Shown: piece by piece, positions 38,485 to 47,210 of the stretch
Layout of the letters: each line of letters starts with the position of its first letter
Position numbering within the stretch: position 1 is the first letter of the stretch
NCBI GenBank assembly: GCA_013213785.1
Contig: JABSPZ010000006.1
Location: 310,001-374,000, forward strand
Length of the DNA: 64,000 bases
Reading direction: 5' to 3'
DNA from: Henriciella sp.
GTDB lineage: Bacteria > Pseudomonadota > Alphaproteobacteria > Caulobacterales > Hyphomonadaceae
Notes under the pieces: model-generated
Seen by the model: only the letters and a program-made list of their open reading frames with translations
What the model was told of the DNA's origin: nothing
The model's database searches: none
Translations under genes and position numbers: made by a program

Positions 38485-39381
38485 ATGATTAAACGCCTTA
38501 TCACTGCTGCACTCATATCCGGCCTTGCCGTTACGTCTGCAGCGATCGCCGATAACACTGAATACGTTTCGATTATCACCAAACAACTCGATGATGTTGA
38601 GACGCGCATGAAACCCGTCATGGAAAGCTCTGATCGGCAGATGCTCCGCGTTGGTGAGATTATCAGCCTAACCGATAAAGAACGGAATGGTGCTTATTAT
38701 CTGACCGAGCTCGAACCGAATACGAACTATCTCATCGTCGGCGTTTGCGATGGCGACTGCGGGGATCTGGATCTTCAAATTGACGACCCATCGGGCACGA
38801 CCCTCGACACAGACGTTGAGGATGACGACGCCCCGGTCCTCGAATTCAAAACTGACGCAGATACGTTCTATTACAAACTTCTAGTAGACATGGTGACCTG
38901 TAAGACAGACGCCTGTTTCTACGGCGTTGGTATTTTCAAAACAGACGCCGAGCCAGCTTCGAATAGCTCTAGTGATTATTCGGGCGTGATCGATCGTCAA
39001 TTGGCCGCCATCCGCCAACAAGTCACCGAAGCTGCGAACCAAAACGGACGAGAAGTCACGCAAATCTTTGAGCATAGAAGCATGCTAACGACAGGTTCTG
39101 AGGACGTGATCGCCCTCGACGATATCAAAACACTTGAGCGCTATGTTGCGGTCGCGGTCTGCGATCAGGATTGCGATGCTCTCGATCTTCAAATCGACAT
39201 AACGATGGTTGGCACAGAACCTGACCCGATTGCGGAAACCAACGAGCGAACTGATTTCCCAATGCTCGAATTTGTGGGTCGCCCATTTTCGGAGCACAGT
39301 GCGACTGTACGTATGACTGAGTGCTCCAGCGAGCCTTGCTTCTATGGCATGGTTGTCTATGCCCTCAGCGACAAAAGCTAG
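38485..39381 (+). CDS. Secreted protein with two tandem copies of an unrecognised domain
   Basis: 298 residues with a signal peptide (LITAALISGLAVTSAAIA). Two ~125-residue repeats follow, each with a helical start (ITKQLDDVETRMKPV; IDRQLAAIRQQVTEA). The same Cys signatures occur in both: VGVCDGDCGDLDLQID versus VAVCDQDCDALDLQID, and MVTCKTDACFYGVGIF versus MTECSSEPCFYGMVVY. Four Cys per repeat suggest two disulfides each. ATG 38485 is chosen for the signal peptide, with GGGGGAG upstream. Function unknown. Confidence 0.75.
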   Translation: MIKRLITAALISGLAVTSAAIADNTEYVSIITKQLDDVETRMKPVMESSDRQMLRVGEIISLTDKERNGAYYLTELEPNTNYLIVGVCDGDCGDLDLQIDDPSGTTLDTDVEDDDAPVLEFKTDADTFYYKLLVDMVTCKTDACFYGVGIFKTDAEPASNSSSDYSGVIDRQLAAIRQQVTEAANQNGREVTQIFEHRSMLTTGSEDVIALDDIKTLERYVAVAVCDQDCDALDLQIDITMVGTEPDPIAETNERTDFPMLEFVGRPFSEHSATVRMTECSSEPCFYGMVVYALSDKS

Positions 39382-39404
39382 GCGCCCAAGAACGGAGTTC
39401 TCCA

Positions 39405-40232
39405 ATGTCCCAACCCAAGATTGATGACGTCCGCAACGCTATAATTGCAACGCCGGGGGCGGCCTTCGATTTGTCGAAACGCGATTCGGGCGACCGCTCG
39501 CTCTTTCCGGACAAGAAAGACGCGCGGGCCAGCCTCAAAGACGATGCTGAGGCCATCAACGAGTTGCAGGACAAACTCTACGCCAATCGTGACCAAGCGC
39601 TCTTGGTCGTTCTGCAAGGCATGGATACGGCTGGTAAAAGCGGCGTCATTCGCAACGTCTTTGCCGACACAAGCCCGCTTGGTATGCAAGTCCGCGCGTT
39701 CAAAGCACCCAGTAAGACAGAGCTCGCCCATGACTATCTTTGGCGTATCCATGACGCCGTCCCGCGCAAGGGCCGGATCGGCATCTTTGATCGCTCGCAC
39801 TATGAGGATGTCCTGGTCGTAAAGGTTCGAAACTTCGCGCCGGACGAAAAAGTTGAGCAGCGCTATGACCAGATCAATGCGTTCGAAAAGCACTTGTCAG
39901 AGAACGGCGTGAAGATCCTAAAATTCATGCTGAATGTTGGCTATGAAGAGCAGGGCATTCGCCTACGCGAACGCCTCACCGAAGAGCATAAGCTTTGGAA
40001 GTTTAATCCGGGCGATCTTGAGGATCGAAAGCTTTGGCCAGACTTTATGTCGGCCTATGAAACCGCAGTGCAGCGGTGTTCAACGCCGCATGCGCCTTGG
40101 TATATTGTTCCAGCGGATAGCCGAACCCGTCGGAATGCGATGATAGCCCGGATCGTTCGCGGCGCGCTGGAGGATATGAACCTCTCATGGCCAGACCCGG
40201 GCTACAAAGCTGATGATTTTCAGTTCGACTAG
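39405..40232 (+). CDS. ppk2: Polyphosphate kinase 2 family protein (polyphosphate:nucleotide phosphotransferase)
   Basis: 275 residues. Walker A GMDTAGKSG (~residue 70), the lid region and Walker B FDRSHYEDVLV (~132) mark a one-domain PPK2. FMLNVGYEEQGIRLRERLTE and WKFNPGDLEDRKLW are typical of the class III-like group that phosphorylates nucleotides from polyphosphate. The start is ATG 39405 with CGGAG upstream. It probably helps recycle nucleotides and energy from polyP. Confidence 0.9.
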   Translation: MSQPKIDDVRNAIIATPGAAFDLSKRDSGDRSLFPDKKDARASLKDDAEAINELQDKLYANRDQALLVVLQGMDTAGKSGVIRNVFADTSPLGMQVRAFKAPSKTELAHDYLWRIHDAVPRKGRIGIFDRSHYEDVLVVKVRNFAPDEKVEQRYDQINAFEKHLSENGVKILKFMLNVGYEEQGIRLRERLTEEHKLWKFNPGDLEDRKLWPDFMSAYETAVQRCSTPHAPWYIVPADSRTRRNAMIARIVRGALEDMNLSWPDPGYKADDFQFD

Positions 40233-40237
40233 CCCGT

Positions 40238-40933
40238 CTAACCGCGGATCGACACAGAACCGCCACTAGACTTATCTGAGGTCACATCGGTTGGACCGCC
40301 ATAAACGTCTACATCGGCGCCGCTAGATGCTTCCGCATTGACGCTGCTGGTGACGTGAATGGAAATATCAGAGCCGCTAGACGCATCGGCCATACCATTT
40401 TGGCAAACCAGGTCTTGCGCTTCGATATCAGAGCCAGAAGATGAATCCGCGCGAACGGTCTCGCATTTCCCTGAGACGGAGGCATCTGAGCCGCTCGACG
40501 TTTCGATCGTGACGGTGCCACCCTCAACGCCTGTGAGCGTTACATCAGACCCTGAAGATACATCGATCGAGATTTGAGAGCCGGTCATGCCGCGGCCGAT
40601 TACATCAGACCCTGAAGAAGCCTCAACGCTGCTAATCGCTGGTGCGCTGACGGTGATGTCATAACGTTGGCGCTTACGACCCCAGCCCCAATTATTCTTC
40701 TTACGCTTCAGAACGAGCGTATCGCCTCTCACTTCAACGACGATATCGCTGAAGTCGCCTTTCTTATTCTCAACTGTGACAGGCCCAGCTGCGCCTTGTT
40801 CAAAATTGAGATCGAGACCGGCTGAAATGTCGATCGCGGTAAAGCTTCCAACATCATAGGTACGGGTTTCAGCACTGGCGGCGCCAGCAAAGCCAAGCGC
40901 AATTAGGCTGGCGACAGGAAAAGTGCGGATCAT
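40238..40933 (-). CDS. GIN-domain (DUF2807) secreted beta-helix protein
   Basis: About 231 residues. A signal peptide (FPVASLIALGFAGAASA) is followed by a DUF2807-type parallel beta-helix with repeated ASSGSD/SSGSD turns about every 18-22 residues (at least six copies). Surface or periplasmic location is likely. ATG 40933 gives a clean signal peptide; an ATG five codons upstream is possible. It is divergent from the esterase gene. Function unknown. Confidence 0.85.
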   Translation of the reverse strand: MIRTFPVASLIALGFAGAASAETRTYDVGSFTAIDISAGLDLNFEQGAAGPVTVENKKGDFSDIVVEVRGDTLVLKRKKNNWGWGRKRQRYDITVSAPAISSVEASSGSDVIGRGMTGSQISIDVSSGSDVTLTGVEGGTVTIETSSGSDASVSGKCETVRADSSSGSDIEAQDLVCQNGMADASSGSDISIHVTSSVNAEASSGADVDVYGGPTDVTSDKSSGGSVSIRG

Positions 40934-41002
40934 GAGGGTTCGCTCCATAAAACGGTGTTAGAGATCCTGAACGTCCCCCTTCTTACATATCGAAAAACAA
41001 TA

Positions 41003-41020
41003 AGTCAAACACTTTTGACT
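41003..41020. promoter_or_regulatory. Inverted repeat in a divergent promoter region
   Basis: AGTCAAA-CACT-TTTGACT is a perfect 7-bp inverted repeat in the 199-bp region between the GIN-domain gene and the esterase gene. It could be an operator for either or both genes; no cognate regulator is nearby. Confidence 0.4.
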
Positions 41021-41132
41021 ACATTTGTGGTCTTTATCGCTCGTCGCGAATTCCGACCAAAAGTGAGTCCATAGCGACGGAGCGGGGGGATCGGATCGTT
41101 ACAAGACCGTTCGAGGCTATCTGGGGTCGTAT

Positions 41133-42113
41133 ATGAAAAGAATATCCATCACTATTGCGGCTGCGCTTTGTGCCGCTTGCTCGGGCGGAGGCGGCAGCAC
41201 GCCTGCGGAGCAACCCGTAACCATCAGTCCACCTCCACCGCCGCCGCCGGCCAGTGCGCCTTCTTTAGAAAGCGAAACCGATATCGTTTATGGCAGCGGA
41301 CTCGTTGAGAATAGCGCCGTCGATCTGCTGCTCGACATTTACCAACCTGAGGGAGAGTGTACCGATCCGCGCCCTTTCGTGCTCGGCATTCATGGCGGCG
41401 GATTCACCGGCGGCTCTAAAAGTGCAGCGCCCTGGATAACCAATATGGAAGCGGTGGCGGGCCGCGGACTCATAGGGCTCTCAATAGACTATCGCCTTGT
41501 CGGAGATCTACCGCTGGTATCGGCAGAATTTCAGCCCCTACTTGATGAATTGCTCACATTGGCAGATCAAATAAACCTCGATGATCGCCAGCGCGACCAG
41601 CTCAATGCCGCTGTCGCTGCGTTTGAAGACACCACAGTCGCACTAGAATGGGCGCGCGAGAATGCCGAGGCGCGCTGTCTTGATATTGACCGCTTTGCGA
41701 TTTGGGGATCATCCGCCGGGGCAATAACGGCGTTGCACGTTTCATACGCGCTAGATGATTTCTTCATCGACCGTCCAGATCCGCTCGTGACAGTGGATTA
41801 TTGGGGGAGCCTCTTCCTGCCGGGGCTGATCGATGCCAATGGCCCGCCGCTCTATATCCTTCATGGAACGAATGATACAACGCAAGTCTATGAAGACACG
41901 GCCGTACCATTGGCTGCAGAAGCGGATGCTGCTGGGATACCGTACACGTTCTACACCATTGAAAATGGCCCGCACGGATTCGGCAGTGTCGACCCCAGCC
42001 GTGTTCATATCAACGGCAATGATCCGACCGAAGTGACGGTCGATTTCATTGAGGCTCATTTGACCGACGGAACACCGCTTTACGAAATCCAAACGGTAGA
42101 GCGGGCGCCCTAG
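41133..42113 (+). CDS. Lipoprotein esterase/lipase of the alpha/beta-hydrolase fold
   Basis: 326 residues. A lipobox (AALCAAC, Cys ~16) is followed by a Gly/Pro-rich linker (PPPPPPPAS). The oxyanion HGGGF (~residue 85), nucleophile elbow GSSAG (~191), the GTNDTT acid region and the C-terminal NGPHG His make a complete hormone-sensitive-lipase-like catalytic set. It probably hydrolyses short esters at the outer membrane or periplasm. The 3' end overlaps convergent DUF3137 by 4 bp. Confidence 0.88.
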   Translation: MKRISITIAAALCAACSGGGGSTPAEQPVTISPPPPPPPASAPSLESETDIVYGSGLVENSAVDLLLDIYQPEGECTDPRPFVLGIHGGGFTGGSKSAAPWITNMEAVAGRGLIGLSIDYRLVGDLPLVSAEFQPLLDELLTLADQINLDDRQRDQLNAAVAAFEDTTVALEWARENAEARCLDIDRFAIWGSSAGAITALHVSYALDDFFIDRPDPLVTVDYWGSLFLPGLIDANGPPLYILHGTNDTTQVYEDTAVPLAAEADAAGIPYTFYTIENGPHGFGSVDPSRVHINGNDPTEVTVDFIEAHLTDGTPLYEIQTVERAP

Positions 42114-43243
42114 TCGCGAATTCCAAACACATCCGCGACGATTTCAACAAGGTCCAGCATTTCGCCGATTTGCTGAATTGCGAGCCGGATGGCGGCATCG
42201 CTGTCTAGGCCAGTGTCCTGACTGGTCAGATCGAAACGGTTCGGACCCTCTAATGCGACAACTAAGTGATCGCCTTGAGCGGTTGCGCGCACTTGATCGC
42301 CATGCGCCAGATCGATCACGCGCGCCATGACATCAGGAGTGAACACGAACCGCGCTTCAACCTGATCATTGGACCGGACTTGAAAGTCGTCTTCAAAATC
42401 ATTGGATTCCAATCGCACCCGTTCCAAGCGGTCTGCTTCGCCGGGTTTATGCCAGCCAATTTTCTTCGATCTCAACTGTGTCGTGCTTTGTAAGGGTCGC
42501 GGCAATTCCAGGACGATGAGAAGCGCGTGTTCGGCTTCATAGACGGTGCCGTCGTCTGTGCGGCGCAGCGCGCGAACGACTTCGAACGCATCAAAATGCA
42601 AACCCGCATGATCGCCAGCGAAGCCATCCTCGAGCCGGGTAAGTCCGGTTTCTCTTGCTTTCTTGGTCTCTTCATCGGCACCGCCAATGTGGATCACGGT
42701 GGCGAGCTCGACCAGGCCAGACGCCCGCGCCGCCGCGACCGCTTTATCTTGCCCGTTAAATTCTTCCAGCGCTTCATGAAGCCGTTTGAAGCTGTCCTGG
42801 AAAAAACCTTCTCTGCTCTGCTGCGCCACAATCCCCTGACCGCCGCCGGGCGCGGCGACATATCTAAGTCCGACATGGTTTGCCAGTGGCGCAAAGACGG
42901 AATCGCGAAAGCTGAGGTCCGCAATCATGCGATCAATCTGAATCTTCGCGATTTTCGCAATCGAAGGCCGGGCCATGAAGAACGCAATGACCAGCCCTAT
43001 GACAAAGCCGAATATGCCGAAGGTAGAACTGAAACCGATCAAGATCAGGAGGCCGATAAAGGCCACGAAACAGCCTCCGCCATAGAGCGCATTGATCGGA
43101 CTCGGATTCGCCAGTCTCGGTTTTGCGTCTTTCAACTTTGGAAGCGTATCCCGCTCTGCGATGTCTCGCAGTCCGGCGAACCCATATCGACGCTCTAGCG
43201 CGTCCCAGCTCTTAGGTTCTGCCTGTCCCGAAGTTCCGCTCAT
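42110..43243 (-). CDS. DUF3137 domain membrane protein
   Basis: 377 residues. Two adjacent membrane helices (GGGCFVAFIGLLILIGFSS and IFGFVIGLVIAFFMA) near residues 55-95 precede a cytosolic DUF3137 region (VFEVVRALRRTD-like stretch, LLIVLELPRPL, FTPDVMARVIDLAHG). ATG 43243 (MSGTSGQ) is the better start; 11 more residues are in frame. Function unknown. Confidence 0.8.
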   Translation of the reverse strand: MSGTSGQAEPKSWDALERRYGFAGLRDIAERDTLPKLKDAKPRLANPSPINALYGGGCFVAFIGLLILIGFSSTFGIFGFVIGLVIAFFMARPSIAKIAKIQIDRMIADLSFRDSVFAPLANHVGLRYVAAPGGGQGIVAQQSREGFFQDSFKRLHEALEEFNGQDKAVAAARASGLVELATVIHIGGADEETKKARETGLTRLEDGFAGDHAGLHFDAFEVVRALRRTDDGTVYEAEHALLIVLELPRPLQSTTQLRSKKIGWHKPGEADRLERVRLESNDFEDDFQVRSNDQVEARFVFTPDVMARVIDLAHGDQVRATAQGDHLVVALEGPNRFDLTSQDTGLDSDAAIRLAIQQIGEMLDLVEIVADVFGIRD

Positions 43244-43293
43244 GCCTGCATCCTTAACGTCCCACACATTGGGCACACTAAGTCGATCGGGAC

Positions 43294-43325
43294 AAAAAAA
43301 AAGCCCGCCCCAGACGGGACGAGCT
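43294..43325 (-). terminator. Rho-independent terminator of rpmE
   Basis: On the minus strand AGCTCGTCCC-GTCT-GGGGCGGGCT (10-bp stem with three wobbles) is followed by nine T. On the plus strand the same stem is followed by TTTTT, so it can act in both directions. Confidence 0.9.
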
Positions 43326-43357
43326 TTTTAAACTCAATTCGCCGTTTGGCGAGCGGC

Positions 43358-43576
43358 TTACATAAAGCCTTTGAACTTGTCTTTGAAGCGAGACACGCGG
43401 CCACCGCGGTCCAGGTTCGCATTGCGATCACCGGTCCAAGCTGGGTGCGAGCTAGAGTCAATGTCGAGGACGAGCTTATCGCCTTCGCTGCCCCAAGTTG
43501 AGCGGGTTTGATACTCCGTTCCGTCAGTCATGACGACGGTGATGAAGTGATAATCTGGATGGCCTTCGGCTTTCAT
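43358..43576 (-). CDS. rpmE: 50S ribosomal protein L31, zinc-free form
   Basis: 72 residues. [24 protein letters not shown] and [24 protein letters not shown] identify L31. There are no cysteines, so this is the C-minus type that does not bind zinc, the usual sole form in alphaproteobacteria. Monocistronic, with its own terminator. The 201 bp upstream (43577-43777) hold its promoter and that of the divergent secreted-protein cluster; nothing else recognised. Confidence 0.95.
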   Translation of the reverse strand: MKAEGHPDYHFITVVMTDGTEYQTRSTWGSEGDKLVLDIDSSSHPAWTGDRNANLDRGGRVSRFKDKFKGFM

Positions 43577-43777
43577 CGCGGGTGCCTCTTTGAGTGTGTT
43601 GCGGACCGATTACTGACCGGCCCTAAAATCTCGAAAGCGCGGACATACAGGAAGGGCGATGTAAGCGCAAGCCAATTGAGTCAGGCCGCAGCTTGGATGG
43701 GCTCACTGGCGGATCTGACAGTTTCGGTCAGGCGAGCACTCTGATGTCTTGATCGAAAAACATCGAGGTTCCCCCGA

Positions 43778-44290
43778 ATGCGTTTAGACTCTTTCATAAC
43801 TGCTACACTCATCACCAGCGCGATCGTCACGACCCCCGTCGCCCGCGCTGAATGCGACATCTCTCAAACCAAGTGAGCCTTGAATGGCGGGAAGTGCAAT
43901 ATTCACTTCACCAACCGAACAGCGGATGCTGGCGGACTGGATGGCAAATCTAACATCAATCAGACGACCGCTATTCAAGCGGTGCGCGTGAAAGCCGTAG
44001 ATTCGAAGGATAATAAGGTTGGCAACAAGCTGATCATCCAAGCCGGCGACACAAAAACGATGAACTTGGATAAGAAGGCGAAGAAGCACTTCCACGCCAT
44101 TCATCTTCGATCTGAAAATGCGGGCTTCATGTTTGGGGCCAGCACGATGCACTGTGACGATGTGGTCGCCGTCCTGAACGGCAATGGGAAATGCAAGCTC
44201 TTCCATGGCAACCGCAAAGTTGGCGGGAATCTGATCACCCATATCGGGTACAAATGTGATGGTGGAAACGTGGGAGGTCCAAATGCCTAG
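43778..44290 (+). pseudogene. Secreted-family paralogue 1, interrupted by an in-frame TGA
   Basis: The frame starts with a signal peptide (FITATLITSAIVTTPVARA) and ECDISQTK, then meets TGA at 43874-43876 and continues to 44290 (LNGGKCNI, KVGNKLIIQAG, MNLDKKAKKHF, VLNGNGKCKLF). The TGA aligns exactly with the second Cys of ECDISQTKC in paralogue 2, so a TGC-to-TGA change is the simplest explanation. The downstream frame is well preserved, so the mutation looks recent. The 3' end overlaps paralogue 2 by 8 bp. A readthrough or selenocysteine role is possible but unsupported. Confidence 0.7.
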
Positions 44291-44798
44291 ACGTCCAGCG
44301 ACCTATTTGGCGATTGCCAGCTTAGCAACCATTCCTCTCTTCATGGCGCCAAACGCCAGCGCAGAATGCGATATCTCGCAGACCAAGTGCGCCGTGAATG
44401 GCGGCAAGTGTAACATCAAGTTCCGCAATATTACCGGCGTCTCGACCGGGTCCGGCAAAGATACGAGTATCAACCAGACCGCAGAGGCGAAGATCATTAG
44501 GGTCAAGGCCGTCAAACAGAATGGCAAAAAGGTCGGCAATGCGTTGACCATTAATTCTAGCGCCAACAAGTCGCTAAATCTCGACAAGAAGGCGAAAAAA
44601 GACTTCGCCAAGATCCATATCACCTCTCCCGCTGACAAAGCGGTCCGCGGTATCACCATGAGCTGTGAACACGTCAAAGCCGTCCTGAATGGGACCGGAA
44701 CGTGCAAGGTTTTCTACGGCTACATGAAATATGACCACAGCAATTACCGGCTCGGCTACACCTGTAGCGGAGACCGCGTCGTCAAACCAGAAACATAA
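44283..44798 (+). CDS. Secreted-family paralogue 2 (intact)
   Basis: 171 residues. Signal peptide (ATYLAIASLATIPLFMAPNASA), then a Cys-rich N-module (ECDISQTKCAVNGGKCNIKF, SINQTAEA), a Lys-rich centre (KVGNALTINS, LNLDKKAKKDFAKIHI) and a C-module with Cys pairs (MSCEHVKAVLNGTGTCKVF, GYTCSGD). I recognise no known family. Its start lies within the end of copy 1, implying translational coupling. Probably a disulfide-bonded secreted protein. Confidence 0.75.
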   Translation: MPRRPATYLAIASLATIPLFMAPNASAECDISQTKCAVNGGKCNIKFRNITGVSTGSGKDTSINQTAEAKIIRVKAVKQNGKKVGNALTINSSANKSLNLDKKAKKDFAKIHITSPADKAVRGITMSCEHVKAVLNGTGTCKVFYGYMKYDHSNYRLGYTCSGDRVVKPET

Positions 44799-44804
44799 GA
44801 CCCC

Positions 44805-45191
44805 ATGATTAGAAGACTCGCCCTCTCTGCTCTCGCTTTAGGCATGCTGACCCCATCCGCTCAGGAAGTGAACGTGAAAGCGCGCAAGCGAAATGGGGAT
44901 AAAGCGGGCAACAAACTGATCATCAATGCTGGCGCGAGCGGGACGATGAATTTTGACAAAAAGGCGAAGAAAAATTTCCAGGATGTTCGGCTCTACTCTA
45001 AAATGAACCGAGGTCATGTCGGCAGCATTATCATGAGCTGCGAAGAAATCGTCACGGTGCTTGATGGCAGCGGTGTCTGCAAAATCTTCCAAGGATATCG
45101 GCACAACTCGAAGAGCTCGAAGGAATTTTTCTTGGGCTATAGGTGCGATGGTCGGAGTGTTTATGGACCAACGGGCGACCCGAGCATGTAG
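44805..45191 (+). CDS. Secreted-family paralogue 3, lacking the N-terminal Cys module
   Basis: 128 residues. A signal peptide (LALSALALGMLTPSA) runs straight into the middle of the family (EVNVKARKRNGDKAGNKLIINAG, MNFDKKAKKNF, IMSCEEIVTVLDGSGVCKIFQGY). Relative to paralogue 2, about 45 residues from ECDISQTKC to SINQT are missing, consistent with an internal deletion. It follows paralogue 2 by 6 nt. Whether it is functional is unknown. Confidence 0.65.
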   Translation: MIRRLALSALALGMLTPSAQEVNVKARKRNGDKAGNKLIINAGASGTMNFDKKAKKNFQDVRLYSKMNRGHVGSIIMSCEEIVTVLDGSGVCKIFQGYRHNSKSSKEFFLGYRCDGRSVYGPTGDPSM

Positions 45192-45195
45192 GTGT

Positions 45196-45906
45196 TTAGA
45201 CACCATTCTCCGCGACGCCAGTGGCAAGCTCCGGGTCGAGATAATCCGCCGTGATCCGCTTATCTGCTTTATCCAAACGCCAAGTATAGTAGGCAAAAGC
45301 CATCCAGCTCAGATGGAATACAAAGCCTGAAATCAGGGCAATCCAGCCGGGGATCGGCCCGATATGCGCGCGGTGCAAGAACTCCGACCAGGACGTCACA
45401 TCGCTTGGATGCATCCCAATTTTGGCATAATAGGCGGCGCCCTGGATCAGGAATAACCAACCATAATTGCGTCTGAGCCGCCGGCCAATCGCTCGCATCG
45501 CTGAGATCCGATGCCGCGGGCGCATATAGTCATCAGACAGAGCCGTGCCCTTATCCATAGCGATCTGGGCGCCGCGACCGCGCAAGATCGGAACGTAATT
45601 GGTGATTTCGATCATCCGTGCGCGAAACTTCCAAACATAGAAATAGCGATACCGGCGCGCTTCCAGAATGAGGAACATCGCAGACAGCAAACCCACAAGG
45701 ACGATCGGCAAAGGAGATGCCTGCTCATTTGCGAAGCTGACGGAAAACGCGATCCCGGTCGACACCACCGCCCAATTGGTCGTCATGTCGAGTCGCTGGC
45801 GCCAAATCGTCGAGCGATAGACTTCTGCACGGTACAAGTGCGCGAGCGCGCCAACTTCGGCGCTGCCGCAAATCGCTTCTGGTGGATCCTGATCAGCCTC
45901 TATCAT
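45196..45906 (-). CDS. DUF2270 family membrane protein
   Basis: 236 residues. LYRAEVYRSTIWRQRLDMTTNWAVVSTGIAFSVSF and RRYRYFYVWKFRARMIEITNYVPIL match DUF2270. About four membrane segments are visible (near residues 44-58, 66-82, 148-164 and 188-210). Function unknown. Convergent with paralogue 3 (4 bp between stops). Confidence 0.85.
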   Translation of the reverse strand: MIEADQDPPEAICGSAEVGALAHLYRAEVYRSTIWRQRLDMTTNWAVVSTGIAFSVSFANEQASPLPIVLVGLLSAMFLILEARRYRYFYVWKFRARMIEITNYVPILRGRGAQIAMDKGTALSDDYMRPRHRISAMRAIGRRLRRNYGWLFLIQGAAYYAKIGMHPSDVTSWSEFLHRAHIGPIPGWIALISGFVFHLSWMAFAYYTWRLDKADKRITADYLDPELATGVAENGV

Positions 45907-45930
45907 GGTCGGAAGTATAAGCTGAATCGC

Positions 45931-46680
45931 TCAGCCGCCAATCAAGCTTTTCTGTCCATCGCAGTAGCCATGCTCCAGGATCGCGCGGTACCCATCGAGA
46001 ACACGGCGAATATCACGCGTATCATCTTCGTTTCTGATCGACCGAACCCGGCTTAGAAGACTCGTTGCATCGCCATGAATTCGGGCCTTCCAAAACGCAT
46101 AGCGAATATTATCTGGTGCATCCGTAGAGCGCAGCGCCTGTTGAAGCAGCGCCGCGTCGCAGCGCGCCATCGCAAGTTCTGCAGCCGCGTGCGCGAGGTT
46201 GGGTCTCTCGAACTTCGAGGCCGAACCAAGCATACCCAGCATAGCCGAATTGATTCTGAGCGCCGCTGCCGCGTCCGTGGCGTGTAAACGCTTACCGGCT
46301 GAAAGCAGCACGTCAGCGCGCCCAAAATTTAGCGGATCTGCCCGCCGCTCCGCCAATGTTAAAAGAGACTCGACGCCTCCATCAGCGAGGATCGGTTCTG
46401 CGACCTGCCAGCCATAATCTGCATAGGCCGGTACATCGTCGGCGCTTTGATCAAAACGAGCTTCCCATTTGTTGATGACGGCTTCATTGCCCGACAGCGC
46501 TGCGATTTCTAAAAACGCGCCTGCGAGCCGCTGCCGCTTGTCGTCTGGCAAGAGCAAAGCCGCGCTCCAGGCCGCGCCCAAGACACATGCCGTTTCTTCC
46601 TGATCACAGCCAAGCGGGTCTGCCATCACCTGCGGCGCGCCCAAAAGCAGTCCAGATATCAAAGAGACCAACCATTTCAT
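45931..46680 (-). CDS. Hypothetical secreted helical-repeat protein
   Basis: 249 residues. Signal peptide (WLVSLISGLLLGAPQVMA) then an alpha-helical protein with TPR/Sel1-like amphipathic repeats (ALLLPDDKRQRLAGAFLEIA, LAHAAAELAMARCDAALLQQAL). I chose ATG 46680 for the signal peptide; a start seven codons earlier is possible. Family not recognised. Confidence 0.6.
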   Translation of the reverse strand: MKWLVSLISGLLLGAPQVMADPLGCDQEETACVLGAAWSAALLLPDDKRQRLAGAFLEIAALSGNEAVINKWEARFDQSADDVPAYADYGWQVAEPILADGGVESLLTLAERRADPLNFGRADVLLSAGKRLHATDAAAALRINSAMLGMLGSASKFERPNLAHAAAELAMARCDAALLQQALRSTDAPDNIRYAFWKARIHGDATSLLSRVRSIRNEDDTRDIRRVLDGYRAILEHGYCDGQKSLIGG

Positions 46681-46740
46681 GTGGACTGGATATCGGAACA
46701 AGACTGAACGGGAGCTGAGTAAATGAAAGATTTCAGAGAT

Positions 46741-47208
46741 TTAGCCGCGGCCGCGATACGGAGCGACGCCCGTATCCGGCACATAGAGTCCTTCTGGAAC
46801 CGCACCGGTTTGCCAAAACACATCGATCGGAATTCCGCCGCGCGGGTACCAATATCCGCTGATCCGAAGCCAACGCGGTTGAAGCAGATCTGCGATATCT
46901 TTACCGACCCGAAGCGTACAATCCTCATGGAAACCGCCATGGTTACGGAAGCTTGTCAGGAAGAGTTTGAGGCTTTTACTTTCGACCAGCCAGTCGCCTG
47001 GCGCGTAATCTATGACCAGATGCGCAAAGTCAGGCTGTCCGGTCACCGGACAAAGTGAGGTAAATTCCGGGGCAACAAAGCGCGCCAGATAGAGCGTGTC
47101 AGGGTGAGGATTCAGCACGCGCTCAAGCTTCGCCTCATCCGGCGAGTTTGGCGCTCCGATCTGCTGGCCGAGTTGATCCAGGCCGTCATAGATAGACTTC
47201 TCAGACAT
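46741..47208 (-). CDS. queF: NADPH-dependent 7-cyano-7-deazaguanine (preQ0) reductase
   Basis: 155 residues, single-domain (type I) QueF. The catalytic Cys lies in [12 protein letters not shown] (C53) with Asp60 nearby, and the family ESKSLKLF motif is present. It converts preQ0 to preQ1 in queuosine tRNA synthesis. ATG 47208; a GTG two codons upstream overlaps the exchanger gene's stop. Other queuosine genes are outside the window. Confidence 0.95.
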   Translation of the reverse strand: MSEKSIYDGLDQLGQQIGAPNSPDEAKLERVLNPHPDTLYLARFVAPEFTSLCPVTGQPDFAHLVIDYAPGDWLVESKSLKLFLTSFRNHGGFHEDCTLRVGKDIADLLQPRWLRISGYWYPRGGIPIDVFWQTGAVPEGLYVPDTGVAPYRGRG

Positions 47209-47210
47209 GG

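Noticed and set aside
43778-44290. Selenoprotein as the default reading of paralogue 1
   Set aside because: The hairpin after TGA is weak and not SECIS-like, and paralogue 2 lacks it; a nonsense mutation is simpler. Kept only as a low-interest check.
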